From Maricaulis sp. (GTDB taxonomy: Bacteria; Pseudomonadota; Alphaproteobacteria; Caulobacterales; Maricaulaceae), in NCBI RefSeq assembly GCF_015665295.1, contig NZ_JADFAJ010000012.1, positions 117,016 to 181,015 of the forward strand: a stretch of 64,000 nucleotides of DNA, in the 5' to 3' direction. Within the stretch, counting starts at the first letter, position 1. The number at the start of each line of letters is the position of its first letter. Positions 8,099 to 19,089 of this stretch are shown here, piece after piece. The notes beneath the pieces are model-generated. The model did no database searches, had not been told where the DNA came from, and was given only the letters and a program-made list of their open reading frames with translations. The position numbers and the translations under genes were made by a program.

Positions 8099-9162
8099 AG
8101 CCGCTCCGCCACGCCCAGCTTCTCCGCCACCGCATTCAATTGCCCGATGGTCGTCTCGTCCATCGGGATGCCTTCCTTGGCGCGTTTGCCGGCGATGGCG
8201 CGTTCCGGGTCGCCCGGGTAGAGGACGGGGCTGTCCCAGTCCATGGGCGGGGAGGCGAGGGCGTAGCGGGCCATGGCGTCGGTCTCGGCCTGCATCCAGG
8301 CCGTATCGCCGAAGGCCGCCGGATCGATAAAGATCGAGAACATCCCGTTGGTGATACCGCCCCTGCGCGGCGTGTCCGGCTGGATCGTGCCACCGCCACC
8401 CAGGACGCCGGCCAGCAGCTCGCAGGCGAAGGCGAGGCCATAGCCCTTGTGCTTGCCCAGCGGGGTGAGGGCGCCTTCCAGTTCAAATCCGGCCATGCCG
8501 CTGGGGTCAGTCGTTGGCATGCCGCGCTTGTCGATCAGCGAGCCGCTCGGGACCGCAACGCCGCGATTGGCAGCGATGCGCACCTTGCCCAGGGCGATCT
8601 GGCTGGTGGCCATGTCGAGCAGGAAGGCCGGGCGTGTCGATGTGGCCGGATAGCCGATACAGACCGGATTGGTGCCGAAGCGCGCATCCGAGCCGCGATA
8701 GGGCGCAACCAGCGGCGCATGATCGGTGACATTGACGAAATGGATCGAGACAAGCCCGGCTGCGGCCGCCTGTTCGGCATAGGCGCCGATGCGTCCCAGA
8801 TGGTGGACCTGGCCAAGCGTGGCTGCGGCGAGCCCGTGTTCGCGCGCTCTGGCGCTGGCCCGTTCGATCAGACGCTGACCCGCTGGCGCACCCCATCCGC
8901 CATCGGCATCGACGCGGAGGATGACGCTGGTATCGGTGAGGGTCTTCTCCGAGGCCGCCAGATTGACCTGTCCCCGCTTCATGTGCTGCGCATAAGCGGG
9001 CAGCAGACCGGCGCCATGGCTGTCATGGCCCTTGAGATTGGCATCGACCAGGTGCGCGGCGACACAGGCTGCATCGTCCGCGCGCGCACCACCGGATGCG
9101 AGAAGCGCATTGCAAAAGGTTTCGAGTTCGGCCGGATTCAAACGGCGTTCTGCTGTGCTCAT
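8095..9162 (-). CDS. Ldh2-family malate/L-lactate/sulfolactate-type dehydrogenase
   Basis: A 355-residue NAD(P)-dependent 2-hydroxyacid dehydrogenase of the Ldh2/YbiC family, which is not related to classic Rossmann LDHs. Family marks are LKGHDSHGAGLLPAY (about residues 44-58, with the conserved His), VHHLGRIG, the TNPVCIGYP segment, and LLDMATSQIALGKV. Members reduce or oxidise malate, lactate, sulfolactate, ureidoglycolate or other 2-hydroxy acids. Sequence alone does not decide the substrate, and the neighbours give no pathway hint. Confidence 0.87.
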   Translation of the reverse strand: MSTAERRLNPAELETFCNALLASGGARADDAACVAAHLVDANLKGHDSHGAGLLPAYAQHMKRGQVNLAASEKTLTDTSVILRVDADGGWGAPAGQRLIERASARAREHGLAAATLGQVHHLGRIGAYAEQAAAAGLVSIHFVNVTDHAPLVAPYRGSDARFGTNPVCIGYPATSTRPAFLLDMATSQIALGKVRIAANRGVAVPSGSLIDKRGMPTTDPSGMAGFELEGALTPLGKHKGYGLAFACELLAGVLGGGGTIQPDTPRRGGITNGMFSIFIDPAAFGDTAWMQAETDAMARYALASPPMDWDSPVLYPGDPERAIAGKRAKEGIPMDETTIGQLNAVAEKLGVAERL

Positions 9163-9498
9163 TGGCAGTTCATTCTTCCTGATGCAGTCATGTGCGGATA
9201 TGCATAAGATTTGAGTTGGGCCGTTAGGTGTTTATTAAGCATAGGTCAGATTGAAACCTGTCACATTTTGGCACAATCAGACATTTTCGACGCCAAATTT
9301 TCCTTAAAATATTGATTTTAAACAAGAAAAAAATGGACGCAAAAGACGCGTTCCCGGCATTGGCTTAAACGTTTGGCAACCGCTCTCCTGCATTATCCAC
9401 CTCGTCGGGCAGCAAACGACCCGCAGGAATTCAACTCGGCGTTTGAACACGGGGAAAATCCCGGGCGCGCCATTCTGTAAATGGATGAAGGGTAAGTC
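9163..9498. other. 336-bp gap, AT-richer, probably divergent promoter region
   Basis: This stretch separates the divergent dehydrogenase and TonB-domain genes. The section 9215-9340 is clearly AT-richer than its surroundings, with runs of T and A, as expected for promoters and upstream elements. I cannot assign -35/-10 boxes with confidence and see no gene here. Confidence 0.5.
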
Positions 9499-9831
9499 AT
9501 GAAAAAGACGGGAACCATGTTTCTGGCGGCAGTGATGTCGACGATGGCTTTCGCAGCGACACCGGCTCTGGCTCAGGACCGCGAACGTACGGCTGTGGAA
9601 GCTCCGGAATATCCGCGTGGCGCTGAGCGTCGCGGTATCGAAGGTTTTGCCGTGGTCGAGTATACCGTGGCAGAAGACGGCACGATTGCCGAGGCCACCG
9701 TGGTCGAGGCCGAGCCGGAGGGCGTGTTTGATCGCGCCGTCCTGCGGGCCATCGAAGGCTGGGCATATGCGCCGGCTCCGGCCGCGACGGCTGGCATGCA
9801 GCAGCGTTTCGACTTTAGTCTGGGCGGCTAA
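9499..9831 (+). CDS. Periplasmic protein consisting of a TonB C-terminal domain
   Basis: A 110-residue protein with a normal cleavable signal peptide (MKKTGTMFLAAVMSTMAF..., cleavage near ALA-Q at 26). The mature part is a single TonB C-terminal domain: an EYPRGAERRGIEGFAVVEY-type opening strand, then a DGTI turn, VFDRAVLRAIEGWAY helix, and a final strand. Unlike true TonB it has no uncleaved membrane anchor and no Pro-rich spacer, so it should be free in the periplasm and cannot itself couple to ExbBD in the usual way. The ribosome-binding site is AAGGG. A terminator follows, so it is a monocistronic unit. Confidence 0.85.
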   Translation: MKKTGTMFLAAVMSTMAFAATPALAQDRERTAVEAPEYPRGAERRGIEGFAVVEYTVAEDGTIAEATVVEAEPEGVFDRAVLRAIEGWAYAPAPAATAGMQQRFDFSLGG

Positions 9832-9898
9832 CGCCCCGAGCCTCAACGCTAATCAGCAAAAGAACTGATACGCGTTTACCATAATAAGAATTCATTTA

Positions 9899-9930
9899 CG
9901 GCGGCGCGTTAGCGTCGCCGTATCTTTTTT
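9899..9930 (+). terminator. Rho-independent terminator after the TonB-domain gene
   Basis: An ACGGCGGCGC/GCGTCGCCGT stem (one G-T pair) is followed by TCTTTTTT. It ends 31 bases before the chemoreceptor start. Confidence 0.8.
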
Positions 9931-9961
9931 GAATCAGGCCATCAGCCTTAGGGGCCGTGCA

Positions 9962-12019
9962 ATGAATTCTGTGCTTGGTAACTTCCTCAGCAAAACGACC
10001 AGCATCCGGGTCCGACTGCTCGCTGCATTCGGGCTGACCTCTGTCATGACCCTGGTCGCCGCGATCGTCGGCGTGACCGGGTTCAACTCGGCAAACCATG
10101 CCGTCGAACAGATCGCCAATCGCGCCATTCCGGAAACGCAATATATCGACGCGCTCTCGGAAAACAGCGTCGGACTGAGCGAAGCGCTGGGCGTGTTCGC
10201 TGCTTCGACTTCGGTTGAGGCGCGTCTGGAAAATTACAACCGGGTCGTCGGTTATCGCGACGGGCTGGTCCGGGACCTAGCGGGCCTGGAGACCTTGTCC
10301 GGGATCGGCGAGACGGCGTCACTGCGCGCGGCCGCGGCCGACCTGAACGAGCTTGTCGAGAGCATGAACGAGGTGGTCGAGCGTCGCCTGCAGATCCGCG
10401 ACCGCCGTTGGTATGTCACATCCCAGGCACGTGAAGCCCGGACCGATCTGGCCGACAGTGTCGAAGGCGCGCTTGATGCGAGTGACGAGGCCGACATCGA
10501 GAGCCTGCTGCGCGCCCTGCTCGCAGCGAACCAGATCCTGATCCAGTACAATGAGGTCGATACCGCGGCCGCGACCGGCGAAGTTGACGCGATCTTCGAT
10601 CGCTATGACGAAAACGCCGGCGAACTGGACGTGAATTTCGCCATCCTCGGGCCTGTCGTGACTGACATCATGCAGACCCAGTCCGACAATCTGATCAATT
10701 TCGGCGACGGCAATGATGGTGTCTTCGAGCTGCGCAAGGCGGAGCTGGCTGCCGTGGCTGCCGCCGAAGTCGTGGCCGAGGAAGCCCGCCTGTCAGCCGA
10801 AGCCCTGCTTGCCAGCGTCCAGGCCTTCAAGTCCCAGGTGGCCGGACGGGTCAGCGATGCGACCTCGGCCGCAGACGCCGCTGTCATCACCGGCCGGATA
10901 CTGCTGATCGCCATTGCCGCGATCGGCATGGTGGTCGCTGCGGGTATCGCCTGGTTCTACGTCAACAACATGCTCTTGAAGCGCCTCAGCGCCATGGCCC
11001 GCACGATGGGCGCCCTGGCTGAGGGCAATAGCGACGTCAATCTCGGCTTCACGCCGGGCCGGGACGAGATCGGCGACATGGCGCGCTCGGTGGACGTGTT
11101 CCGCCAGAACGCCATTGAACGGGCTCGCCTCGAGGCCGAGACCGAGCAAGAGCGCCGCATGAAGGAAAAGCGTTCTGCCGCCGTCGAAAGCCTCATCCAG
11201 GCTTTCGAGCAGGCGTCCAGCGATGCGCTGGGCCAGGTCGGCGAGGCCGCCACCCGCATGGAAACCGCAGCCCGGGCGATGAGCTCGACAGCGGCGGCCA
11301 CAACCGGCAAGTCCGCCGCCGTGGCCCAGGCGTCGGAAGGCGCGTCGCAAAACGTGCAGACCGTGGCAGCGGCTGCCGAGGAAATGGTGTCCTCGATCGG
11401 CGAGATCTCGCAGCAGATCTCGCGCTCGACCGAGATCGCCAACTCGGCGGTCGACCAGGTTGAACAGACCAATGGCGACGTCCAGCGGCTTGATGACGCG
11501 GCGAAGTCGATCGACAATATCGTCAGCCTGATCAACGATATCGCCGAGCAGACAAACCTGCTGGCCCTGAACGCCACCATCGAGGCGGCCCGGGCCGGTG
11601 AGGCCGGCAAGGGCTTTGCGGTTGTGGCCTCCGAGGTCAAGGCGCTGGCCAGCCAGACCGGCGCGGCGACGCAGAACATTTCCGAGCACATCTCGGGCAT
11701 CCAGGGTGCAACGGCCAAGGCTGTTGAGGCGATGTCATCGATCGGCGGCACGATTCACGAGATGAGCGAGATCGCCACCGCCATTGCAGCCGCGATGGAA
11801 GAGCAACGCGCTGCTGCCGGCGAGATCACCCGCTCGGCCCAGGAGGCGGCAGACGGCACCAGCCAGGTCTTCACCAACATCCAGGAAGTCGACCAGGCAA
11901 CCTCGGAAACCGGCGAAAGCGCGGGCGAGGTTCTGGAAGCCTCGCTGGCCGTGTCGCGCCAGTCCGACACGCTCAAGACGGCGGTCGAACAATTCCTCCA
12001 GGAGGTTCGCGCAGCCTGA
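9962..12019 (+). CDS. Methyl-accepting chemotaxis protein
   Basis: A 685-residue chemoreceptor, started at ATG 9962 rather than the upstream TTG, because the terminator overlaps the latter. There are two membrane helices (about residues 19-40 and 313-335) enclosing a helical periplasmic sensing domain of about 270 residues. A HAMP domain (about 336-390) follows, then a long signalling coiled coil whose hairpin tip [19 protein letters not shown] (about 527-545) contacts CheA/CheW. The ligand cannot be predicted. The C-terminus lacks the NWETF-type CheR tether seen in some receptors. No other chemotaxis gene lies in the window. Confidence 0.93.
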   Translation: MNSVLGNFLSKTTSIRVRLLAAFGLTSVMTLVAAIVGVTGFNSANHAVEQIANRAIPETQYIDALSENSVGLSEALGVFAASTSVEARLENYNRVVGYRDGLVRDLAGLETLSGIGETASLRAAAADLNELVESMNEVVERRLQIRDRRWYVTSQAREARTDLADSVEGALDASDEADIESLLRALLAANQILIQYNEVDTAAATGEVDAIFDRYDENAGELDVNFAILGPVVTDIMQTQSDNLINFGDGNDGVFELRKAELAAVAAAEVVAEEARLSAEALLASVQAFKSQVAGRVSDATSAADAAVITGRILLIAIAAIGMVVAAGIAWFYVNNMLLKRLSAMARTMGALAEGNSDVNLGFTPGRDEIGDMARSVDVFRQNAIERARLEAETEQERRMKEKRSAAVESLIQAFEQASSDALGQVGEAATRMETAARAMSSTAAATTGKSAAVAQASEGASQNVQTVAAAAEEMVSSIGEISQQISRSTEIANSAVDQVEQTNGDVQRLDDAAKSIDNIVSLINDIAEQTNLLALNATIEAARAGEAGKGFAVVASEVKALASQTGAATQNISEHISGIQGATAKAVEAMSSIGGTIHEMSEIATAIAAAMEEQRAAAGEITRSAQEAADGTSQVFTNIQEVDQATSETGESAGEVLEASLAVSRQSDTLKTAVEQFLQEVRAA

Positions 12020-12041
12020 CTGCGCGTGAACTGAAATCCGC

Positions 12042-12073
12042 CAGCGCCCACGGCTTGCCAGCCGTGGGCGCTG
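12042..12073. terminator. Strong hairpin between the chemoreceptor gene and tRNA-Met
   Basis: A perfect 14-bp stem (CAGCGCCCACGGCT with its complement) closes a TGCC loop 22 bases after the chemoreceptor stop. No T-tract follows, so it is either a weak terminator or a 3' stabilising structure. Confidence 0.55.
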
Positions 12074-12114
12074 CGCGTATACGGCGTGCCTCTCCCTTGC
12101 GGAGGGGCCTGTGT

Positions 12115-12191
12115 GGCGAGGTAGCTCAGCTGGTTAGAGCGCACGACTCATAATCGTGAGGTCGAGAGTTCAAGTCTCTCCCTCGCCACCA
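12115..12191 (+). tRNA. tRNA-Met (CAT), elongator type
   Basis: The acceptor stem GGCGAGG/CCTCGCC, D-arm GTAGCTCAGCTGGTTAGAGC, anticodon loop CTCATAA with a five-pair stem (CACGA/TCGTG), and T-arm GTTCAAGTC fold into a complete cloverleaf. The CCA end is encoded. The body (AGAGC, CTCATAATCG, GAGGTC) resembles bacterial elongator Met tRNA. A CAT-type tRNA-Ile2 is less likely from these features. The first acceptor pair is intact, which rules out an initiator. Confidence 0.93.
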
Positions 12192-12315
12192 CTTTTCCCA
12201 ATCGCCTGATCATCTGCCACCGTCGCTGCGACAATTGCGCCTGCGACCCGACGCCCACTTGGTATCCGGGGCCGTCGGTGCCCATATGAGGGCCAAGCAG
12301 CCCGGACACGCCTCC

Positions 12316-12570
12316 ATGACCCGTTCCAACATTCTCACCCTCGTGATGGCCGGCATCGCCATTTTGATGTGCGGGGCCTTCATGGTGTTCGGCATGATCC
12401 GGCTGGCGGGCGTGGAAATGAGTGCCCATGGCTGGATCGCGCTCGGGCTGGGAACGGTGGTGAGCTTGGCGCTGGGCGGTACCTTGTCGACCGTTCTGGT
12501 CATCTCGCGCCGCCGCGGCTTCGACGAAGCCGCGCATGAAGCCTCGCGGCATGTTGAGCCGGATCTCTGA
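12316..12570 (+). CDS. Small two-helix membrane protein, unknown function
   Basis: From ATG 12316 the product has 84 residues, with hydrophobic segments at about 6-26 and 37-57 followed by a charged SRRRGFDEAAHEASRH tail. Longer starts (GTG/ATG at 12235 or 12286) would add an unconvincing hydrophilic leader. The ribosome-binding site is weak for all options. The family is not recognised. It lies between tRNA-Met and a convergent gene. Confidence 0.5.
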   Translation: MTRSNILTLVMAGIAILMCGAFMVFGMIRLAGVEMSAHGWIALGLGTVVSLALGGTLSTVLVISRRRGFDEAAHEASRHVEPDL

Positions 12571-12589
12571 CACACGCGCTTGGCGGGCC

Positions 12590-12619
12590 TCCGGGATGCG
12601 GTTGGCTGTACATCCCGGA
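12590..12619. terminator. Hairpin between convergent genes
   Basis: A perfect TCCGGGATG/CATCCCGGA stem lies between the 3' ends of the small membrane protein and the fatty acid hydroxylase. It lacks a T-tract, but its position suits a shared 3' structure. Confidence 0.4.
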
Positions 12620-12635
12620 AACCGTCGCCTCGCCT

Positions 12636-13478
12636 TCACGCCTCTTTCGTCACCCGGGTAGCGGGCTGACCCTTGGTCAGCGGGTCAGATTGGCGCTGGA
12701 CGATTGCCGCGAAACGGGCGTGATAGTCCGGGTTCTCCGTCCCCATCCACCTGTCCCACCAGGTGAAATAGAGTCCGAAATTCCAGCCAGGTTCGGCGTG
12801 ATGCAGATCATGATGGGTAACCGTCGTGATCCAGTCGAAACGCGGACGTCCGTCCTTTCCGGCCGGAAAGATTTCCACACCGCAATGACCGACCGCATTG
12901 CGGACGATCTGGTGGATGCCCCAAAGGAATATGGCCAGGACTGGCACGGGCAGGACGAGCAGGATGACGGGCAGGAAGAGGGCATGCAGGACCGCTTCAC
13001 CGGTATTGAAGGCATAGGCCGTCCACGGAGTCGGTGTCCGGGATTTGTGATGTAGGCGATGGAAGCGGCGGAACCAGCGTGGCCGGTGCATGAGCCGGTG
13101 CGTCCAGTAGAACCAGGCATCATGCGCCACGATCAGCGCGAATAGCGACGCCATGAACCAGACTGGGCCGCGTTCCATCGGATCGAAATAGGCCTGGGAG
13201 ACGCCGGTGAGCAGTTCCAGCGCAACCAGTGTCCCGACGATCGCAAAGACGGCAATGGACCGCAGGGAGGCCAGGATTTCCCGCCGGATCTGACCCGGCC
13301 CGGTGCGCCGCGGCTGTATCCGGCGTGGCGCCAGGGCTTTCGCGAATACGATATGGACCAGCAGGTAAACCATTCCGGCGGCCAGGAAGTAACGCAACAG
13401 ATCGCTGAGGAAGAGGTCCGGCGCGGCCGCCAGGGCCTCTATCAGGACGTCCGGCATGGCAGTTTGTATCGACGGCAT
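12636..13478 (-). CDS. Fatty acid hydroxylase / sterol desaturase family membrane protein
   Basis: A 280-residue integral membrane di-iron enzyme. The start at ATG 13478 follows GAGGT by six bases; the longer open frame to 13697 has no good start. Several membrane helices surround the eight-histidine cluster: HDAWFYWTHRLMH, then HRLHHKS, then HHDLHH near the C-terminus, which ligate two irons for O2-dependent hydroxylation or desaturation of a lipid. The product (hydroxy fatty acid, carotenoid, hopanoid or other lipid) is unknown. The AraC-type regulator gene is directly upstream on the same strand (115-bp gap) and may control it. Confidence 0.85.
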   Translation of the reverse strand: MPSIQTAMPDVLIEALAAAPDLFLSDLLRYFLAAGMVYLLVHIVFAKALAPRRIQPRRTGPGQIRREILASLRSIAVFAIVGTLVALELLTGVSQAYFDPMERGPVWFMASLFALIVAHDAWFYWTHRLMHRPRWFRRFHRLHHKSRTPTPWTAYAFNTGEAVLHALFLPVILLVLPVPVLAIFLWGIHQIVRNAVGHCGVEIFPAGKDGRPRFDWITTVTHHDLHHAEPGWNFGLYFTWWDRWMGTENPDYHARFAAIVQRQSDPLTKGQPATRVTKEA

Positions 13479-13593
13479 AGCTGACCTCATGGCAAGAATG
13501 AGGGGGTAGGCTTGCTGTCGGCCGCTTGTCTGTCGCGGCGATGTCGAATGCGCTCGGACATTGCCGAAATCGACGCGAATTTTCCGGTTCTGA

Positions 13594-14646
13594 TCAGGCT
13601 TCTGCGAGGGCGGTCCGTCGATACAGGGTCGGTGTCGTCCCGGTTTCGGCCCGGAAGGCCCGGTTGAACGGCGCAACCGAGCCATAGCCGAGTTCAAGCG
13701 CGATGATCAGGATTTGGTCCTGGGCACGTTCCGGCGCCGCCAGCAGGCGTTTGGCCTCAGCCAAGCGGTGGGTGTTCAGGAAGGCCGAGAAATTGCGATA
13801 GCCCAGACCCTTGTTGATCGGGCGCCGCAATCTGTGCTCGCGGGTTTTCAGATGCCCTGCGAGGGTGCCGACTGTCAGACCGGCCTCCCGGTACAGCCCA
13901 TCGGCCATGGCCTGATCCAGCCGGGCCGCCAGTGGCCGGTCCTCCGGTGCGAGCTTGGTGCTTTGAACGGCGCCCGGCGCGCGGGCCGTGTCGGGCGGGA
14001 AGAGGTCGGTCGGTGCCGCGATGAGCCAGCCGGTGAACAGGAGGGCAAGCCCGAACAGGGTGATGCCCTGCGTGTGGAACACCCAGTCGGGAAAGCCGAT
14101 GCCGGCGAAGCGGATCTCCATCACCGAAACCGTGATGCCGAGTATCGGGACCAGGCTGGCGAGGGCAACGCGAAAGCGGCGACGCGGCTCGATCAGATCA
14201 TCTGGCCAATCGCGGATCGCCAGAACGGCGGCATGGGCCATCATCAGCACGTTCGCGGTTTGCCATGCCAGCATGGCGATCAGGGGCAGCGGTGAGTCTG
14301 GCCCCGGCAGGAAATGACCGGCCGCTGCAAGGGCGACAATCCCGAGCGGGATCAGACGCCATTGGCGCCAGACAAAGCGGTCGTCAAACAGCGCCGTGAC
14401 GAACCACCAGAAAAGGACTGCCGTCGGAATGGCCAGCAGGTTCAGGGCCAGGGACACAGGACCCAGGGCCAGGGAGACAACGTTGGAGGAGACCAGCGCG
14501 TAGCAGGCGACGCCGAGGGCAAAGAGCAGTCCGAGACGGGCGCCGATTGCGCGCCGGGCATCGCGCCAGAAAAACAGGGCCAGCATCAAGGCGAGGCCGG
14601 TCGTACCGCCGCGGGCCAGAAGTTCAAGGATTGCTGCAGTGGTCAT
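13594..14646 (-). CDS. Membrane-anchored AraC-family transcriptional regulator
   Basis: A 350-residue protein started at the internal ATG 14646. Residues about 1-225 form six or seven hydrophobic helices. After a Pro-rich linker, residues about 250-345 form an AraC DNA-binding domain with two helix-turn-helix units (LTVGTLAGHLKTREHRLRR and IIALELGYGSVAPFNRAF). This architecture couples a membrane or lipid signal to transcription. It sits just upstream of the fatty acid hydroxylase gene in the same direction, so a lipid-related stimulus is a reasonable guess. Confidence 0.85.
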   Translation of the reverse strand: MTTAAILELLARGGTTGLALMLALFFWRDARRAIGARLGLLFALGVACYALVSSNVVSLALGPVSLALNLLAIPTAVLFWWFVTALFDDRFVWRQWRLIPLGIVALAAAGHFLPGPDSPLPLIAMLAWQTANVLMMAHAAVLAIRDWPDDLIEPRRRFRVALASLVPILGITVSVMEIRFAGIGFPDWVFHTQGITLFGLALLFTGWLIAAPTDLFPPDTARAPGAVQSTKLAPEDRPLAARLDQAMADGLYREAGLTVGTLAGHLKTREHRLRRPINKGLGYRNFSAFLNTHRLAEAKRLLAAPERAQDQILIIALELGYGSVAPFNRAFRAETGTTPTLYRRTALAEA

Positions 14647-14785
14647 GGGCGCCGGCCGGTCTCGGGTGAGCACATAGGATTGGTAGCGATGCCCGAATGG
14701 CAGGCCCGCCGACTCTATGCCGAGTGATGATGCAATCGCCGGTCCCTGTCTCCGCATTTTCGAAATCGATATGGATTTCCGCTGC

Positions 14786-16420
<1,635 letters not shown>

Positions 16421-16593
16421 CGAATACTCCCCGTCCTGCCGGGAACCCCTTTTCGGGGTCCTGAACGTCGCAGTGATTGCCGGATTGCTTGTCTATGAAA
16501 ACGGTTTCCATTCATTCAAACGCGGGCACAGGAACCGCAGGTTTCACAAATAATTCACACGGAAACACCCTGTGCTTGCGTGCTTCCCGCCAA

Positions 16594-16619
16594 GCCGAAA
16601 TGTCAGGCCGAAATGTCAG
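16594..16619. repeat. 13-bp tandem duplication at the cutA stop codon
   Basis: The unit GCCGAAATGTCAG occurs twice in direct succession. The second copy contains the cutA stop codon on the reverse strand, and the first copy repeats the same stop just downstream. Confidence 0.8.
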
Positions 16620-16960
16620 GCCGGATTGCCCCGGCCGGACCCGGTTTGCGCCGCGATCCAGGTGAGAAAGCTTGCCGCGCTGCCGGCTGCATCCACCGGA
16701 AGGCCGAGAATGGCCGGTTCGTCATAGGGGTGCAGTTCGGCCAGACGGACGACCAGGGCGGGGGCGCGTGCGGTCGTGGTCTTGAACAGGGCAACGCACT
16801 CGCTGGCCGTCTCTATTCTATCCTCCCAGCGATAGATGCTGGTCATGCCGGGCAGGAGGTTGGCGCAAGCACACAGGCCTTCATCGACCGCAACGCGCGC
16901 AGCAGCGCCCGCGCAGTCGGCATCGGGCCAGCATGTGTAGATGAGACAAACGCCCTGCAT
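16616..16960 (-). CDS. cutA: CutA-family divalent-cation tolerance protein
   Basis: A 114-residue protein beginning at ATG 16960 behind GGGGAGAA. It shows the CutA1 pattern: a first strand [26 protein letters not shown] (about residues 31-48) with the conserved W and Y, and the [14 protein letters not shown] segment near the C-terminus. CutA forms very stable trimers and is linked to copper/divalent metal tolerance, although its biochemical role is unsettled. The gene diverges from queC with only 35 bp between the starts, so the promoters overlap. Confidence 0.92.
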   Translation of the reverse strand: MQGVCLIYTCWPDADCAGAAARVAVDEGLCACANLLPGMTSIYRWEDRIETASECVALFKTTTARAPALVVRLAELHPYDEPAILGLPVDAAGSAASFLTWIAAQTGSGRGNPA

Positions 16961-16995
16961 GGTCAAAATTCTCCCCTTCGGTATATAAGCGCCAC

Positions 16996-17727
16996 ATGAG
17001 CGATACCTCCAGCCCCGTTCCCGCCGAGCGTTCGGCCCTGGTCCTGTTTTCCGGTGGCCAGGATTCCGCGACCTGTCTCGCCTGGGCGCTGCAGCACCAT
17101 GACCGTGTCGAGACCGTCGGCTTCGATTATGGCCAGCGTCATCACGTCGAGCTGCAGGCCCGTGACCGGGTCCGCGAGGGCATGGCGGCGGGCTTTCCCG
17201 ACTGGGGCCAGCGCCTGGGTGAGGACTTCGTGGTCGACCTGACCGGCTATGGTGCCATCGCCGAGAGCGCGCTGACGGCCGACCGGGCCATCGAGATGGA
17301 GGCCAGCGGCCTGCCAAGCACCTTCGTGCCGGGCCGCAACCTGGTCTTCCTCACCGTTGCGTCTGCGCTGGCCTACCGGCGCGGGCATGGCGTCCTGGTC
17401 GGCGGGATGTGCGAGACGGATTATTCCGGCTATCCGGACTGCCGCCGCGAGACGATTGATGCGATGCAATCCGCGCTCGGCCTCGGCCTCGATACGGCGC
17501 TGTCGATCGCCACGCCGCTCATGCATCTCGACAAGGCGCAGACCTGGGCCCTGGCCGAACAGCTCGGCGGGCGGGCGCTGACGGCGCTGATCGAGGAAGA
17601 CAGCCACACCTGCTATCGCGGCGAGCGCGGCGCGCGCCATGCCTGGGGCTATGGCTGCGGGACCTGCCCGGCCTGTGAGCTGCGTGCGCGTGGGCATGCC
17701 GCCTGGACGGCGGCGCTACCGGCATGA
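16996..17727 (+). CDS. queC: 7-cyano-7-deazaguanine (preQ0) synthase
   Basis: A 243-residue ATP-dependent enzyme that converts 7-carboxy-7-deazaguanine to preQ0 in queuosine biosynthesis. The PP-loop motif SGGQDS is at residues 19-24. The zinc site uses one upstream Cys and the C-terminal CGTCPAC cluster, and the substrate-site segments [10 protein letters not shown] and YSGYPDCR are present. It overlaps queE by four bases (ATGA), so the two are translationally coupled. No preQ1 riboswitch is visible in the short leader. queD is not in this window. Confidence 0.95.
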   Translation: MSDTSSPVPAERSALVLFSGGQDSATCLAWALQHHDRVETVGFDYGQRHHVELQARDRVREGMAAGFPDWGQRLGEDFVVDLTGYGAIAESALTADRAIEMEASGLPSTFVPGRNLVFLTVASALAYRRGHGVLVGGMCETDYSGYPDCRRETIDAMQSALGLGLDTALSIATPLMHLDKAQTWALAEQLGGRALTALIEEDSHTCYRGERGARHAWGYGCGTCPACELRARGHAAWTAALPA

Positions 17728-18353
17728 GCTACTCCGTCAAGGAACGCTTCCTCACTGTGCAGGGCGAGGGCGCCCAAGCCGGCCGCCCGGCGGTTTTCCT
17801 GCGCTTTGCCGGCTGCAATCTGTGGAGCGGTCGCGAGCAGGATCGCCACAAGGCTGTCTGCAATTTCTGCGACACGGATTTTGTCGGCATGGACGGACCT
17901 GGCGGTGGCCGCTTCAAGACGCCAGCCGCGCTCGTCGAGGCGGTTGCCGAATTATGGCCGGGCGGCGGCTCGCCACTGGTCGTGTGCACCGGTGGCGAAC
18001 CCCTGCTCCAGCTCGATACGCCGCTCATCGACGCACTGCATGAACGCGGTTTCGAGATCGCGGTCGAGACCAACGGGACTGTGCGGGCGCCGGATGGAAT
18101 CGACTGGATCACGGTCAGCCCGAAAGGCACGGCGCCGGTTGTGCAGATGTCCGGTCACGAGCTCAAACTCGTCTATCCACAGCCGGAACTCGATCCGGCT
18201 GCGTTCGAAGACTGGGACTTCAAGCGCTTCTCCCTGCAGCCCATGGACGGGCCGCAGATGATGGCGAACGCGCAGGCGGCCTTCGACTACTGCCTGGCGC
18301 ATCCCAAATGGTCGCTCTCCCTGCAGACCCATAAATGGATCGGCGCGCCCTAG
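17724..18353 (+). CDS. queE: 7-carboxy-7-deazaguanine synthase
   Basis: A 209-residue radical SAM enzyme that ring-contracts 6-carboxytetrahydropterin. The [4Fe-4S] cluster motif is the QueE-specific CX14CX2C (Cys31, Cys46, Cys49; ...CNFCDTDF) instead of the usual CX3CX2C. TGGEPLLQ is the SAM-binding GGE motif. It is directly coupled with queC and acts one step earlier in the same pathway. Confidence 0.95.
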   Translation: MSYSVKERFLTVQGEGAQAGRPAVFLRFAGCNLWSGREQDRHKAVCNFCDTDFVGMDGPGGGRFKTPAALVEAVAELWPGGGSPLVVCTGGEPLLQLDTPLIDALHERGFEIAVETNGTVRAPDGIDWITVSPKGTAPVVQMSGHELKLVYPQPELDPAAFEDWDFKRFSLQPMDGPQMMANAQAAFDYCLAHPKWSLSLQTHKWIGAP

Positions 18354-18374
18354 CCCGAACCTGTCCGTCCGACT

Positions 18375-18929
18375 TCAGCTGCGCGGCATCGGGGCGATGC
18401 CCAGGCTGGTGGCCAGTTCGGCGGCGAAACGGTCGAAGGCCTGCCGGGTATCGGTCCAGACTCCATAGCCCTCACCAGCGCTTTCATCCGGGTTGAACCA
18501 GCTGTAGCTGTAGCTCGCAACCAACGCATTCTCCGCGTCGCGCAGCTCGGCGCTGATCGAGGCGCCGCCATTTGCGTGGGTGGTATAGTGCGCCCCGTCC
18601 AGGTCCTGGATCTGCTGCATGGTCGGCCGATTGGGAACGACATCGAGAACGGTGACGGTGAGTACGGTTTTGTGGACAGCCACACCATGCCAGTTGGCTT
18701 CGATCAGGGCCCGTTCCAGATCGATACGCAGATAGTCAGCCAGGCGCACCAGTTCGGCTTCACCGAAACTGTCCGCCTTGCTTCGCACCAGGTCTGAAAA
18801 GCCGATCCGACCGATTTCGATCGATCCGTTGGCCGGGTGACGGATATCGGCCCGAAAGCCATCCCCGCCCTGGGCCAGAAGCGGCGAGGGCAGGCAACAC
18901 AACGCAAGCACGCAAACGAGAGTACGCAT
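18375..18929 (-). CDS. Secreted protein, tandem paralogue of the 19090-19596 product
   Basis: A 184-residue protein with a signal peptide (MRTLVCVLALCCLPS..., cleavage near LLA-Q at 19). The mature part shares with the next upstream gene the marks VLDVVPNRPTMQQ, the acidic-to-beta region, a SYSYSWF strand and a C-terminal YGVWTDTRQAFDRFA helix. This is an alpha/beta secreted domain of unknown function, probably periplasmic or outer-membrane associated. The gene pair looks like a duplication. The family is not recognised. Confidence 0.72.
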   Translation of the reverse strand: MRTLVCVLALCCLPSPLLAQGGDGFRADIRHPANGSIEIGRIGFSDLVRSKADSFGEAELVRLADYLRIDLERALIEANWHGVAVHKTVLTVTVLDVVPNRPTMQQIQDLDGAHYTTHANGGASISAELRDAENALVASYSYSWFNPDESAGEGYGVWTDTRQAFDRFAAELATSLGIAPMPRS

Positions 18930-19032
18930 ATCGGTCTCTCCTGGGTTGATGTCCCCCCCTGCGGTCTAGAAAGACTAGCACATCCGCCCGCGCCCGAGCA
19001 GGGGGGCAGCGCGTAAATTCGTGTTGCAGCAC

Positions 19033-19069
19033 AATAAAAAACGGACGCACCTGCGAAGGCGCGTCCGTT
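19033..19069 (-). terminator. Rho-independent terminator of the 19090-19596 gene
   Basis: Read on the reverse strand, an AACGGACGC/GCGTCCGTT stem is followed by TTTTTTATT. It lies 20 bp after the stop codon and separates the two paralogues into different transcripts. Confidence 0.8.
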
Positions 19070-19089
19070 CTTTTCAGTCGGAACTCCGA

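Noticed and set aside
9280-9330. CtrA-type TTAA-N7-TTAA site near the TonB-domain gene
   Set aside because: Two TTAA boxes are present but the spacing is 10 rather than 7 bases.
16961-16995. A preQ1 riboswitch in front of queC
   Set aside because: The leader between cutA and queC is only 35 bp, too short for the aptamer plus expression platform, and no such motif is visible.
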